A stretch of 64,000 bases of DNA from Pseudomonas sp. GM41(2012) (lineage in GTDB: Bacteria; Pseudomonadota; Gammaproteobacteria; Pseudomonadales; Pseudomonadaceae): positions 248,001 to 312,000 of the forward strand of contig NZ_AKJN02000011.1 in assembly GCF_000282315.2 (NCBI RefSeq). The letters are read 5' to 3'. A program made the translations under genes and the position numbers. The notes beneath the pieces are model-generated. The model ran no database searches, had not been told where the DNA came from, and was given only the letters and a program-made list of their open reading frames with translations. Within the stretch, counting starts at the first letter, position 1; every line of letters starts with the position of its first letter. This document shows positions 53,009-61,616 of the stretch, one piece after another.

Positions 53009-55426
53009 TCAGAACAATATCTTCGCCACATCCGCAAAGCGCTTGGCAAAGTGCACGGTAATCCCTTCCTTCAGATAGTCCGGCAATTCTTCAAAGCTGC
53101 CGCGATTAGGCTCCGGCAGGATCAATTCAAAGATCTTCTGCCGCCGCGCCGCAATCACCTTCTCGCGCACGCCGCCAATCGGCAGGACATGCCCGGTCAG
53201 TGTCAGTTCGCCGGTCATGGCGATGCCTTTTTTCGGCGCCTGGTTTCGGGCGAGCGAAAGCAGGGCGCTGGCCATGGTCACGCCGGCGCTTGGGCCGTCT
53301 TTCGGGGTGGCGCCTTCCGGGACGTGCAGGTGAACGAAGGCTTCGTCGAAGAACTTCGGATCACCGCCGAACGACTTCAGATTGGAGCTGACGTAGCTGT
53401 AGGCGATTTCCGCCGACTCCTTCATCACATCGCCCAGTTGCCCGGTAAGTTTGAAGCCACGGTTCAAGGTGTGAATGCGCGTGGCTTCGATCGGCAAGGT
53501 CGCGCCGCCCATGCTGGTCCAGGCCAGGCCCGTGATCACGCCAGTCCCCGACAGCACTTGTTCATTACGGAACACCGGATGGCCGAGTGAGGCTTCCAGG
53601 TCTTTCGGCCCGAGTTTGATCACCGCTTTCGGCTCGTCGATCAGTTTCACCACGGCTTTGCGCACCAGTTTGCCCAGTTGTTTTTCCAACTGTCGCACCC
53701 CGGCTTCGCGAGCGTAGCCATCGATCAACGACTTCAATGCGCTGTCGCTGATCGACAGGCTGCCTTTGGACACACCGGCCTTCTCAAGCTGTTTCGGCCA
53801 CAGGTGACGTTTGGCGATGGCGATTTTTTCTTCGGTGATGTAACCCGACAGGCGAATCACTTCCATCCGGTCCAGCAACGGGCCGGGGATCGAGTCCAGG
53901 GTGTTGGCGGTGCAGATGAACAGCACTTTCGACAGGTCCAGACGCAAATCCAGATAGTGATCGAGGAATTCGACGTTCTGTTCCGGGTCGAGGGTTTCCA
54001 GCAGCGCCGAGGCCGGGTCGCCCTGGTAGCTCTGGCCCATCTTGTCGATCTCGTCGAGCATGATCACCGGGTTCATCACTTCGACGTCTTTCAACGCATG
54101 GACGAGTTTGCCCGGCTGCGCGCCGATGTAGGTGCGGCGATGGCCCTTGATCTCGGCTTCGTCGCGCATGCCGCCGAGGCTGAAGCGGTAGAACGGCCGG
54201 CCGAGGGATTCGGCGATGGATTTGCCGACACTGGTTTTACCTACGCCCGGCGGGCCGACCAGCAGCACAATGGAGCCGCTGATCTCGCCTTTGTAGGCGC
54301 CGACCGCGAGGAACTCGAGGATGCGGTCCTTGATGTCGTCGAGGCCGGCATGGTGTTTGTCCAACACCTTTCGTGCATGCTTGAGGTCGAGTTTGTCCTC
54401 GCCGTACACGCCCCACGGCACCGAGGTCGCCCAGTCGAGGTAGTTGCGGGTGACCGCATACTCCGGCGAACCGGTCTCGAGGATCGAGAGTTTGTTCATT
54501 TCCTCTTCGACGCGTTTTTGCGCCTGAGCTGGCAACACCTTGCCTTCCAGGCGCTGTTCGAACTGCTCGATGTCAGCGCTGCGGTCGTCCTTGGTCAGGC
54601 CCAGCTCTTGCTGGATGACCTTGAGTTGTTCCTTGAGGAAGAACTCGCGCTGATGCTCGCCGATCTTGCGGTTAACTTCGGCGGAAATCTCTTTTTGCAG
54701 GCGTGCGACTTCGACTTCCTTGCGCAGCATCGGCAGGACTTTTTCCATGCGTTTGAGCATGGGCACGCAGTCGAGCACTTCTTGCAGCTCGCTGCCGGTG
54801 GCCGAGGTCAGGGCGGCGGCGAAGTCGGTCAGCGGCGACGGATCGTTGGGGCTGAAGCGGTTGAGGTAGTTCTTCAGCTCTTCGCTGTACAGCGGGTTGA
54901 GCGGCAGCAGTTCCTTGATCGCGTTGATCAGCGCCATACCGTAGGCCTTGACCTCGTCGGTCGGCTCGGTGGGCTGGTGCGGGTATTCGACTTCCACCAG
55001 GTACGGCGGGCGATGGTGTTTGAGCCAGGTGCGGATGCGCACGCGAGTCAGGCCTTGGGCGACGAATTGCAGTTTGCCGTTTTCGCGACTGGCGTGATGC
55101 ACCTTGACCAGGGTGCCGTAGAGCGGCAGGGCGGAGGTGTCGAAATGGCGCGGGTCTTCCTGGGGCGTGTCCATGTAGAACAGGGCCAGGGAGTGGTGAT
55201 CGGATTTGCTTACCAGGTCCAGCGTTTCAGCCCACGGTTCTTCATTGACGATGACCGGCAGCACTTGGGCCGGGAAGAACGGGCGGTTGTGGATCGGGAT
55301 GATGTAGACCTTGTCCGGCAGGTTCTGGCCTGGCAGGGCGAGGCCTTTGCCGGTGGAGTGGTGTTCGGCGCTCTCTGGGTCGGCGTAGTCGCTCGGGTCT
55401 TCGGGGAATTCTTGCTGGTCGGTCAT
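53009..55426 (-). CDS. lon: ATP-dependent Lon-type protease (AsrA-like second Lon)
   Basis: An 805-residue LonA-type protease: N-terminal substrate domain (to ~300), AAA+ module with Walker A GPPGVGKTSVGKS and Walker B VIMLDEIDKM, and a C-terminal protease domain with the catalytic Ser in KDGPSAGVTMA and Lys in GGVREKVIAARR. Its N-terminal ~40 residues (an acidic stretch, MTDQQEFPEDPSDYAD) differ from the main Lon of pseudomonads, and the neighbouring icp gene suggests the second Lon, called AsrA in P. aeruginosa, which takes part in stress responses. ATG 55426 follows AGGTGCCCC. The AsrA equation is from memory. Confidence 0.92.
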   Translation of the reverse strand: MTDQQEFPEDPSDYADPESAEHHSTGKGLALPGQNLPDKVYIIPIHNRPFFPAQVLPVIVNEEPWAETLDLVSKSDHHSLALFYMDTPQEDPRHFDTSALPLYGTLVKVHHASRENGKLQFVAQGLTRVRIRTWLKHHRPPYLVEVEYPHQPTEPTDEVKAYGMALINAIKELLPLNPLYSEELKNYLNRFSPNDPSPLTDFAAALTSATGSELQEVLDCVPMLKRMEKVLPMLRKEVEVARLQKEISAEVNRKIGEHQREFFLKEQLKVIQQELGLTKDDRSADIEQFEQRLEGKVLPAQAQKRVEEEMNKLSILETGSPEYAVTRNYLDWATSVPWGVYGEDKLDLKHARKVLDKHHAGLDDIKDRILEFLAVGAYKGEISGSIVLLVGPPGVGKTSVGKSIAESLGRPFYRFSLGGMRDEAEIKGHRRTYIGAQPGKLVHALKDVEVMNPVIMLDEIDKMGQSYQGDPASALLETLDPEQNVEFLDHYLDLRLDLSKVLFICTANTLDSIPGPLLDRMEVIRLSGYITEEKIAIAKRHLWPKQLEKAGVSKGSLSISDSALKSLIDGYAREAGVRQLEKQLGKLVRKAVVKLIDEPKAVIKLGPKDLEASLGHPVFRNEQVLSGTGVITGLAWTSMGGATLPIEATRIHTLNRGFKLTGQLGDVMKESAEIAYSYVSSNLKSFGGDPKFFDEAFVHLHVPEGATPKDGPSAGVTMASALLSLARNQAPKKGIAMTGELTLTGHVLPIGGVREKVIAARRQKIFELILPEPNRGSFEELPDYLKEGITVHFAKRFADVAKILF

Positions 55427-55569
55427 GGGGCACCTGCGCAATAGGGTATGGGTCTTAGATGGGGCAGGTGGGGGGTGGTTTCAATGGCTCGGGATATTTC
55501 TGGGTGTGTGTTCAGGGTTTTGACAGGTGTGTTTGACTTGGCGGCCTTTGGGCCGACCATGTTGCTGTT

Positions 55570-55880
55570 GGTTGTGTACATATCCGTTTCTGCGGTAACG
55601 GCGGCTTAGGGTTTCGCCCTTACGGCGAGTCCCTTTGGCAAACGCCGGAGTGCCGGCCCAGCCCAAAGGAACCAAAGGTCTCGCCCCGAGCGTCCGGCCC
55701 CTCGCTTAGGCTCGGCGTTCCTTCGTTCCGGTATCCATCTGGGGGCATCGCCTCCGGTCGGCTTCGCTTCGACCTCCTCTCGATGTGTTCGACTGCGTCG
55801 AACGGCGCTGCGCGCCTGTCCCCCAGATGAACACCTCCACTCAGCCTCCCGAGGGGGCGGGTGGATCAAGATCAAGAGCT
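55570..55880. repeat. Dispersed intergenic repeat (~300 bp)
   Basis: Begins near CGTTTCTGCGG and includes the text TTCGCCCTTACGGCGAGTCC, CCCAAAGGAACCAAAGGTCT and CTCGCTTAGGCTCGG, recognisable as a repeat seen in many intergenic regions of fluorescent pseudomonads. Exact ends are uncertain. Confidence 0.65.
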
Positions 55881-55960
55881 GCAGGCGAGCTAACGCTCGG
55901 CCTGTTGAGTGGTGAGAAGCGAAAGGCGTACGCAGGTTTGCTTTTGCTTGCTTTTGCTTT

Positions 55961-56113
55961 GTAGGAGCAAAGCTTGCTCGCGATGGCGGCCTGACAGCCG
56001 ACCATTACTCGCAGGTGTACACCATTCCCCTGTGGGACGGGCTTGCTCGCGAATGCGGTGTGTCAGGCAAATCAAATGGTGGATGATAAATAGCCTTCGC
56101 GAGCAGGCTCGCT
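55961..56113. repeat. Compound REP cluster
   Basis: Three REP half-units: GTAGGAGCAAAGCTTGCTCG (55961), TGTGGGACGGGCTTGCTCGC (56031) and TTCGCGAGCAGGCTCGCTTG (56096). They mix the TGTAGGAGC and TGTGGGA classes. Confidence 0.75.
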
Positions 56114-56163
56114 TGTATGTTTTGACTTGAAGGGGTGGGCGGAGATGGTATTCCAATCGCCCA

Positions 56164-56200
56164 CAAAAAAAGGCGACCCCCTCACAGGAGTCGCCTTTCC
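56164..56200 (-). terminator. Intrinsic terminator of gcd
   Basis: On the minus strand AAAGGCGACTCCTGTGAGGG pairs around to GTCGCCTTTTTTT, 20 bases past the gcd stop. Confidence 0.85.
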
Positions 56201-56218
56201 TTTAACCGCCGCTAAAAC

Positions 56219-58630
56219 CTACTCGGACAGTTTGTACGCAATCACATAGTCACCCTGCTTGGTGCCCAGCGATCCGTGACCGCCAGCAACGACAAGCACG
56301 TATTGCTTGCCGTCCTTGCCGGTGTAGGTCATCGGTGTGGTTTGCGCGCCTGCTGGCAGGCGGCCTTCCCACAGCTGTTTGCCGTTTTTCACGTCGTAGG
56401 CGCGCAGGTACTGGTCGAGGGTGCCGCTCAGGAAGGCCACGCCACCGGCAGTGGTGAAGGTGCCGCCCAGGCTAGGCACGCCCATGCTCAGTGGGATCGG
56501 AACCGGTGAGCTGTCGCGCACGGTGCCGTTTTTGTGTTTCCAGATGATTTTGCTGGTGGTCAGGTCGACCGCTGTCACGTAACCCCAGGCCGGTGCCTGG
56601 CACGGCAGGCCCAGTGGCGAGAGCAGAGGTTCGAGGATGACGCCGTATGGCGCGCCTTTGTTCGGCTGTACGCCTTCGGTTTCGCTTTTACGCGGGCCTT
56701 GGGCAGCGATTTCGGCGGCCGGGATCATTTTCGATTTGAACGCCATGTAGTCCGGGTTCATGAAAGCAATCTGACGCACCGGGTCAACCGAGATACCGCC
56801 CCAGTCGAACACGCCGAAGTTGCCTGGATACACGATCGAACCTTGCAGCGATGGCGGCGTGAACGGGCCGTCGTAGCGCATGGATTTGAAGTCGATCCGG
56901 CAGATCAGTTGGTCGAACGGCGTCACGCCCCACATGTCGCGTTCTTTCAGCGGCGGCGGCATCAGGTTCAGGTCGGATTTCGGTTGGGTTGGCGAAGTGT
57001 GATCACCTTCGACAGCGCCTTGTGGCACCGGCACTTCGTTGATCGGCACGATCGCTTTACCGGTGCTGCGGTCCAGCACGTAGATGCTGCCTTGCTTGGT
57101 GGACGCGAGTACCGCTGGCTTCACGCCGTCAGCGGTTTTCAGGTCCATCAGGGTTGGCTGGCCGCCGACGTCCATGTCCCACAGGTCATGGTGGGTGAAC
57201 TGGAAGTGCCAGCGCACTTTACCGGTGGCGATGTCGAGGGCGGTCAGGCCGGCGGCGTGCAATTCCGATTCAGGGGTGCGCGCACCACCGAACTGGTCCG
57301 GGGTCTGGTTGCCCATCGGCAGGTAAAGCATGCCGAGTTTTTCGTCGACCGAGAACATGGACCACATGTTCGGCGAGTTGCGGGTGTAGATCTTGCCTTC
57401 GGCAATCGGCGTGGTGTCGTCCGGGTTGCCGCTGTCCCAGTTCCACACCAGTTTGCCGGTGTGCACGTCGAACGCGCGGATCACGCCGCTAGGCTCGTCG
57501 GTGGAGACGTTGTCGGTGACGTGGCCGCCAATCACCACCAGGTCTTTAGTGACCGCTGGAGGTGAGGTGGAGTAGTAACCGCCCGCGGTGAAGCCGCCGA
57601 TGTTGGCGCGCAGATCAACCTGGCCCTTGTCGCCGAAGTCTTCGCACATCTTGCCGGTGTCGGCGTCGAGGGCGATCAGACGGGTGTCGGCAGTCGGCAG
57701 GAAGATCCGGCGAGGGCAGACGCTGCTGACCGGCGCAGGGTTGGCGGTGCCGGTCGGGCTTTGTTCGGACGCATAAACGGCGTCATCGTGATAGGTCACG
57801 CCACGGCAGGTCATGTGTGCCCAACCCTTGAAGTTCGCCGCGTTTTGCGTGGAGAGCTTCGGATCGAAACGCCAGATTTCCTTGCCGGTGTCCGGGTCCA
57901 GCGCGATCACCTGGCTGTGCGGCGTGCAGACGTAGAGCATGCCGTTGACTTTCAGCGGGGTGTTTTCGGCCGTGGTTTCACCCGGGTCGTTCGGCCCTGG
58001 CAGGTCTCCGGTGCGGAAGGTCCAGGCCGGAACGAGTTTGTTCGCGTTCTGCGGGGTGATCTGGGTCAGTGGCGAGTAACGATCGCCATGGGCGCTGCGG
58101 CCGTAGGAGTTCCAGTCACCGTCGGGCATGGCCGGGGCGGTGTTGGTCATGCCCGGCACGCTGTCGCGGTCCAGTTGGCCTTTGATTTCACCCGGATTGG
58201 TGAACAGGCTGGCCAGCGCGGCGATACCCGCGATGACCACGGCAGCGCTCAGTACACCGGTGCCGACCGGATTGAACTCACCGCTGCGCAACGGGCGACG
58301 AAACCACGGCAGCAGCATGACGATACCGAGGGTAAAGAGCAGCGCCAGACGTGGCACCAGTTGCCACCAGTCCAGGCCGACTTCCCCCAGTGCCCAGACC
58401 GTACTGGCGAACAACACCACGGCGTACATACTCAGCGCGGCATAACGGTCGGCAAGCAACAGCACGCCGGTCAGCGCCAGGCCGATACCGGCCAGCAGGT
58501 AATACAGCGAGCCGCCGAGCATGCTCAGCTTGATCCCCCCGGCCAGCATGGCCAGGCCCATTAGCAGAAGCAGGATACCGAGCAGGCTCGGCAGTAGACG
58601 GCTTCGACTCAAAGCACCATCAGTGCTCAT
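56219..58630 (-). CDS. gcd: PQQ-dependent membrane glucose dehydrogenase
   Basis: Gcd (803 aa) oxidises glucose to gluconolactone on the periplasmic face and gives electrons to ubiquinone. About five membrane helices occupy residues 1-140, followed by the eight-blade propeller with PQQ/tryptophan-docking repeats (IALDPDTGKEIWRFDP, VIRAFDVHTGKLVWNWD, LTALDIATGKVRWHFQ). The cofactor PQQ must be made elsewhere. ATG 58630 follows CGGAGAACC. The porin oprB lies upstream in the same direction. Confidence 0.96.
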   Translation of the reverse strand: MSTDGALSRSRLLPSLLGILLLLMGLAMLAGGIKLSMLGGSLYYLLAGIGLALTGVLLLADRYAALSMYAVVLFASTVWALGEVGLDWWQLVPRLALLFTLGIVMLLPWFRRPLRSGEFNPVGTGVLSAAVVIAGIAALASLFTNPGEIKGQLDRDSVPGMTNTAPAMPDGDWNSYGRSAHGDRYSPLTQITPQNANKLVPAWTFRTGDLPGPNDPGETTAENTPLKVNGMLYVCTPHSQVIALDPDTGKEIWRFDPKLSTQNAANFKGWAHMTCRGVTYHDDAVYASEQSPTGTANPAPVSSVCPRRIFLPTADTRLIALDADTGKMCEDFGDKGQVDLRANIGGFTAGGYYSTSPPAVTKDLVVIGGHVTDNVSTDEPSGVIRAFDVHTGKLVWNWDSGNPDDTTPIAEGKIYTRNSPNMWSMFSVDEKLGMLYLPMGNQTPDQFGGARTPESELHAAGLTALDIATGKVRWHFQFTHHDLWDMDVGGQPTLMDLKTADGVKPAVLASTKQGSIYVLDRSTGKAIVPINEVPVPQGAVEGDHTSPTQPKSDLNLMPPPLKERDMWGVTPFDQLICRIDFKSMRYDGPFTPPSLQGSIVYPGNFGVFDWGGISVDPVRQIAFMNPDYMAFKSKMIPAAEIAAQGPRKSETEGVQPNKGAPYGVILEPLLSPLGLPCQAPAWGYVTAVDLTTSKIIWKHKNGTVRDSSPVPIPLSMGVPSLGGTFTTAGGVAFLSGTLDQYLRAYDVKNGKQLWEGRLPAGAQTTPMTYTGKDGKQYVLVVAGGHGSLGTKQGDYVIAYKLSE

Positions 58631-58733
58631 AGTGTGGTTCTCCGTGACGTTTTAAGTAGTCCCGCGCAAGTTCACTGTAGATGATGATCCGGTGCGGGCT
58701 GGGTTCAGATAAAAACTGTGTGGTTGATGCAAC

Positions 58734-58845
58734 CCTTGTAGGAGCAAAGCTTGGTCCGGGCGGCGTTCCGACGATGACGGAGTGTCAGTTGACATTGATG
58801 CTGCATGACACACCGCCATCGCGAGCAAGCTCTGCTCCTACAGGG
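58734..58845. repeat. REP-type inverted repeat with altered left arm
   Basis: The right arm is normal (ATCGCGAGCAAGC...GCTCCTACAGGG), but the left arm has TCCGGGCGGCGTTCCGACGA in place of the expected CTCGCGAT. The replacement is the reverse complement of the block in the element at 28531-28639. Confidence 0.75.
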
Positions 58846-58858
58846 TTTGTGGTGTTGG

Positions 58859-60241
58859 TTAAAAGGACGACTGGATCTTGATCCCGCCAATCAGCGCGTC
58901 ATCGACCTGGTCCACGCCACCGGGGTGGCGGATGTATTGCAGGTTCGGGCGCACGGTCAGCCAGTTCGTGACGTGCACGCCGTAATAGAGTTCGGCGCTG
59001 TATTCGGTGTCCTGCGGTGGCAGGAAGGACGGGTCGTTGTAGTCGAACACGGCGCGGGCCTGATTGGTCGCCTCGGCGTTCTTGCGATAGGCCGGGTTGA
59101 CGTGGACGCGAGCCAGGGCGAAACCGATGTCGTCCCTGGCGCGTGCATCGAACAAGCCTTTGTAGACGACGCCTGCCTGGACATAGTTGTCGATGGCGTT
59201 GGTCTTCTTGTCGTGCATCGTGCCGTTGGCGAACACGCTCAGGCCGCGGGAGTTGTCGCTGGCGCGGCTGGTCAATTGCTGCTGCACACCGAGCCACACG
59301 CCGTGTTTGCTCGACGCGCTGCGGTAAGCCTCGCCACTCAGGGCGGCCGGCTGACCGTTGCTGTCCTTGTAAGCGTCGGTGGCGTTAGCGCTGCTGTAGT
59401 AATAACCGGCGCGGTATTCACCCGGCAGGCCATTGAGCTTCGGCGACCAGACCAGTTCCACCGGCAGGATCGCCCCCTGGGTGCCACTGCCGCTGAGCTT
59501 GAAACCATTGTCGCGATCAAGGTTCGACGGGTTCTGCTCATAGGCACCAATCTGTGCATAGAGCTCAGGCGTCAGGTGATATTTGACCCGCATCGCCCAT
59601 TGGCTGACCGGCCAGTTGTACCAGATGCCACCGACCCAGTTGCCGACCTGCGAGCCGCAGAACGCGAGGTTCTGGAAGTCGCAGGGGAAGCTGTTGAAGT
59701 CTTCGCCTTCGCCGAAGCGGCCGACCTTGATGTCGAGCTTCTGATCGAAGAACTTCTGCTGATACCACATCTGCGTCAGGCGCCAGGTCTGGCCACGGCC
59801 CCAGACTTCCTGAGCCGAGGTGAACCCGCCCACGCGCGGATCATTGATGCGGTCGTTGCTGATGTTGTTGCCGTTGCGCTCGGTGATGGTCAGCTGAAAC
59901 TCGGCGTCATCCCAGCCCAGAATCTTCTGCAGGTCCAGGTGCGTGCCGAGGCCAAACTGGTCGCTGTAGCGAGCGGTGCGGTCATGGTCGTAGCCGCCGT
60001 GCAGATTGCTGCCCATTTCGCCGGTGTAATCGACTTTGAAGTCGTAGCCTTTTTCCGAAAGTTCGGTGCGCGTGCCGTTCCAGTCGCCGAGCATCCACGG
60101 CGACTCACTATCGAAAGCCGGAGTGGCCTGGGTGCAAGTGGCGAGGCCCAACGCGGTGAATCCACCGATCAGGTTCAGGGCTTTTCGACGAGCAATAGGG
60201 GTGCAGACAGCGCTGTCTCGCGGAGTTGGAAAGTCGGGCAT
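58859..60241 (-). CDS. oprB: Carbohydrate-selective porin OprB
   Basis: A 460-residue outer-membrane porin of the OprB family for glucose and related sugars. The N-terminus after the export signal (SPWMLGDWNGTRTELSEKGYDF) is the family signature, and the C-terminal strand ends in Phe. The leader region is long, with ARRKALNLIGGFTALGLA as the signal core. ATG 60241 is the only suitable start. It supplies glucose to the periplasmic Gcd enzyme encoded downstream. Confidence 0.94.
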   Translation of the reverse strand: MPDFPTPRDSAVCTPIARRKALNLIGGFTALGLATCTQATPAFDSESPWMLGDWNGTRTELSEKGYDFKVDYTGEMGSNLHGGYDHDRTARYSDQFGLGTHLDLQKILGWDDAEFQLTITERNGNNISNDRINDPRVGGFTSAQEVWGRGQTWRLTQMWYQQKFFDQKLDIKVGRFGEGEDFNSFPCDFQNLAFCGSQVGNWVGGIWYNWPVSQWAMRVKYHLTPELYAQIGAYEQNPSNLDRDNGFKLSGSGTQGAILPVELVWSPKLNGLPGEYRAGYYYSSANATDAYKDSNGQPAALSGEAYRSASSKHGVWLGVQQQLTSRASDNSRGLSVFANGTMHDKKTNAIDNYVQAGVVYKGLFDARARDDIGFALARVHVNPAYRKNAEATNQARAVFDYNDPSFLPPQDTEYSAELYYGVHVTNWLTVRPNLQYIRHPGGVDQVDDALIGGIKIQSSF

Positions 60242-60643
60242 AAAGTAGAAATTCTTGATCTTTTTCTGGGGGAGGAACTGAACGCAACGAGATGGATCGG
60301 GCAGTGAAGCGTTTCAGCTTAAGGGCGGCAGGATAATGATCTGTTACAAAGAGAGAAAGCGCTTTTCTTGACATGCAGCGTTTCGGATTTGGTAACAGTG
60401 CATTAACCGGCAAAAAAAATGCACAACCTGTAGGAGCAAAGCTTGCTCGCGATGGCGCCAGCTCAATCCAACATCTATGTTGACTGGCAAGACGCCATCG
60501 CGAGCAAGCTTTGCTCCTACAGGGTTCTTCTTGCTCCTACAAATCGCTGTCGTTGGCCTACAGTTAACTGAGTCCTTCCCCCCATCGAAGCCCTCGGCTA
60601 AGGTGCGCGGCTTCTTTATTCTTTCTTCGCGCAAAGGCCCGGC
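60242..60643. other. 402-base gap between oprB and the VF530 gene
   Basis: Holds the oprB upstream region, one REP pair (60427-60523) and an extra TTGCTCCTAC half-unit at 60531-60540. TTACAAAGAGAGAAAGCGCTTT (60344-60365) is AT-richer and may carry the oprB promoter. No gene seen. Confidence 0.6.
60427..60523. repeat. REP-type inverted repeat
   Basis: TGTAGGAGCAAAGCTTGCTC and GAGCAAGCTTTGCTCCTACA arms, with GCGATGGCG/CGCCATCGC continuing the stem. Confidence 0.85.
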
Positions 60644-60874
60644 ATGACCGAACAGAACAACAACCCGCTGCACGGCGTGACGCTGGAGCAAATCCTCAAC
60701 GCCCTGGTTGAACACTACGAATGGTCGGGGCTGGCCGAGCGCATCGATATCCGCTGTTTCAAGAGTGATCCGAGCATCAAGTCGAGCCTGACTTTTCTGC
60801 GCAAAACCCCGTGGGCGCGGGAGAAGGTCGAGCGCTTGTACGTGAAGTTGATGCGCACCAAGCGTCCGCTCTGA
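60644..60874 (+). CDS. VF530-family (DUF2132) DNA-binding-like protein
   Basis: A 76-residue protein of the VF530 family: HGVTLEQILNALVEHYEWSGLAERI, then RCFKSDPSIKSSLTFLRKTPWAREKVE. Family structures show a small helical, possibly DNA-binding fold; no function is settled. ATG 60644 follows AAAGGCCCGGC. Its stop is 2 bases before the next gene, so they share a message. Confidence 0.88.
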   Translation: MTEQNNNPLHGVTLEQILNALVEHYEWSGLAERIDIRCFKSDPSIKSSLTFLRKTPWAREKVERLYVKLMRTKRPL

Positions 60875-60876
60875 GC

Positions 60877-61527
60877 ATGGTCAACCCACCGACGCCAGGT
60901 TCTGCCGCGAGGCGTCGTGTTGTCGCCGTGGCTGCAGTGCTTGGCTGGGCGGGACTGAGCATTCAGCTGTACCTGATTTTCTACTCACGCTGGACGCTGG
61001 CGGCCAGCCTGCTCGGTGGGCTGGTCAGCTTCTTCAGCTATTTCACCGTGCTGAGCAATACGCTGGTGGCGACCGTGCTGACGTGTGAGCTGACGTCCCG
61101 CGAGTCGGCCGCGCGACGCTGGTTTTTGCAACCGTGGGTGAGTAGCGGCATTGCCGTGAGCATCGCCGTGGTCGGCCTGGGGTACAACGTGTTGTTACGC
61201 CATTTATGGCACCCGCAAGGCTGGCAATGGCTGGCCGATGAGCTGATGCATGACGTCATGCCGCTGCTGTTTCTGGCGTATTGGTGGTGCTGTGTGCCGA
61301 AAGGCACGTTAAGACTGCGGCATATCGCTGCGTGGGTGATCTATCCCGTGGTGTACTTCGCGTATTCGTTGTGGCGCGGACATCTGCTGGCGGTTTATCC
61401 CTATCCGTTCATTGATGTCGAGAAGCTGGGTTATCCACAGGTGTTCATGAATGCCGGGGGGCTGCTATTGGGTTTTGTGGCGATAGCGTTGTTGGTGGTT
61501 GGGCTGGATAGACATCGTCGCCAGTAA
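60877..61527 (+). CDS. Pr6Pr-family integral membrane protein
   Basis: A 216-residue protein with six hydrophobic segments, including YFTVLSNTLVATVLTCEL and MPLLFLAYWWCCVPKGTL, and the conserved YPVVYFAYSLWRG. This matches the Pr6Pr family (related to eukaryotic FAR-17a/AIG1 proteins), function unknown in bacteria. ATG 60877 was chosen because it gives a short cytoplasmic N-terminus and follows the VF530 stop after 2 bases; longer frames overlap that gene. Confidence 0.82.
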   Translation: MVNPPTPGSAARRRVVAVAAVLGWAGLSIQLYLIFYSRWTLAASLLGGLVSFFSYFTVLSNTLVATVLTCELTSRESAARRWFLQPWVSSGIAVSIAVVGLGYNVLLRHLWHPQGWQWLADELMHDVMPLLFLAYWWCCVPKGTLRLRHIAAWVIYPVVYFAYSLWRGHLLAVYPYPFIDVEKLGYPQVFMNAGGLLLGFVAIALLVVGLDRHRRQ

Positions 61528-61536
61528 GATCGCCAG

Positions 61537-61606
61537 GATCGCAGCCTGCGGCAGCTCCTACAATGGATCGTCGTACACCCTGTAGGAGCTGCCGCAGGCT
61601 GCGATC
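61537..61606. repeat. Inverted repeat of the AGCTGCC/GGCAGCT REP class
   Basis: GATCGCAGCCTGCGGCAGCT and AGCTGCCGCAGGCTGCGATC are exact reverse complements between two convergent genes. Confidence 0.85.
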
Positions 61607-61616
61607 TTTTAAGGTT

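Larger units (their letters stand above)
55442..56160. other. 719-base stretch between lon and gcd without a credible gene
   Basis: Contains a dispersed pseudomonad repeat (55570-55880), short direct repeats of GCTTTTGCTT (55938-55960) and a compound REP (55961-56113). A minus-strand reading frame at 55606-55875 exists but its composition follows the repeat and it lacks a ribosome site, so I do not call it a gene. Confidence 0.7.

Noticed and set aside
55606..55875. 89-codon minus-strand frame in the lon-gcd gap
   Set aside because: It lies wholly in a dispersed repeat and is the kind of frame often mis-annotated as a hypothetical protein; no ribosome site.
2591..61606. CRISPR array
   Set aside because: The repeated sequences are palindromic REP units scattered at single sites, not regularly spaced direct repeats.
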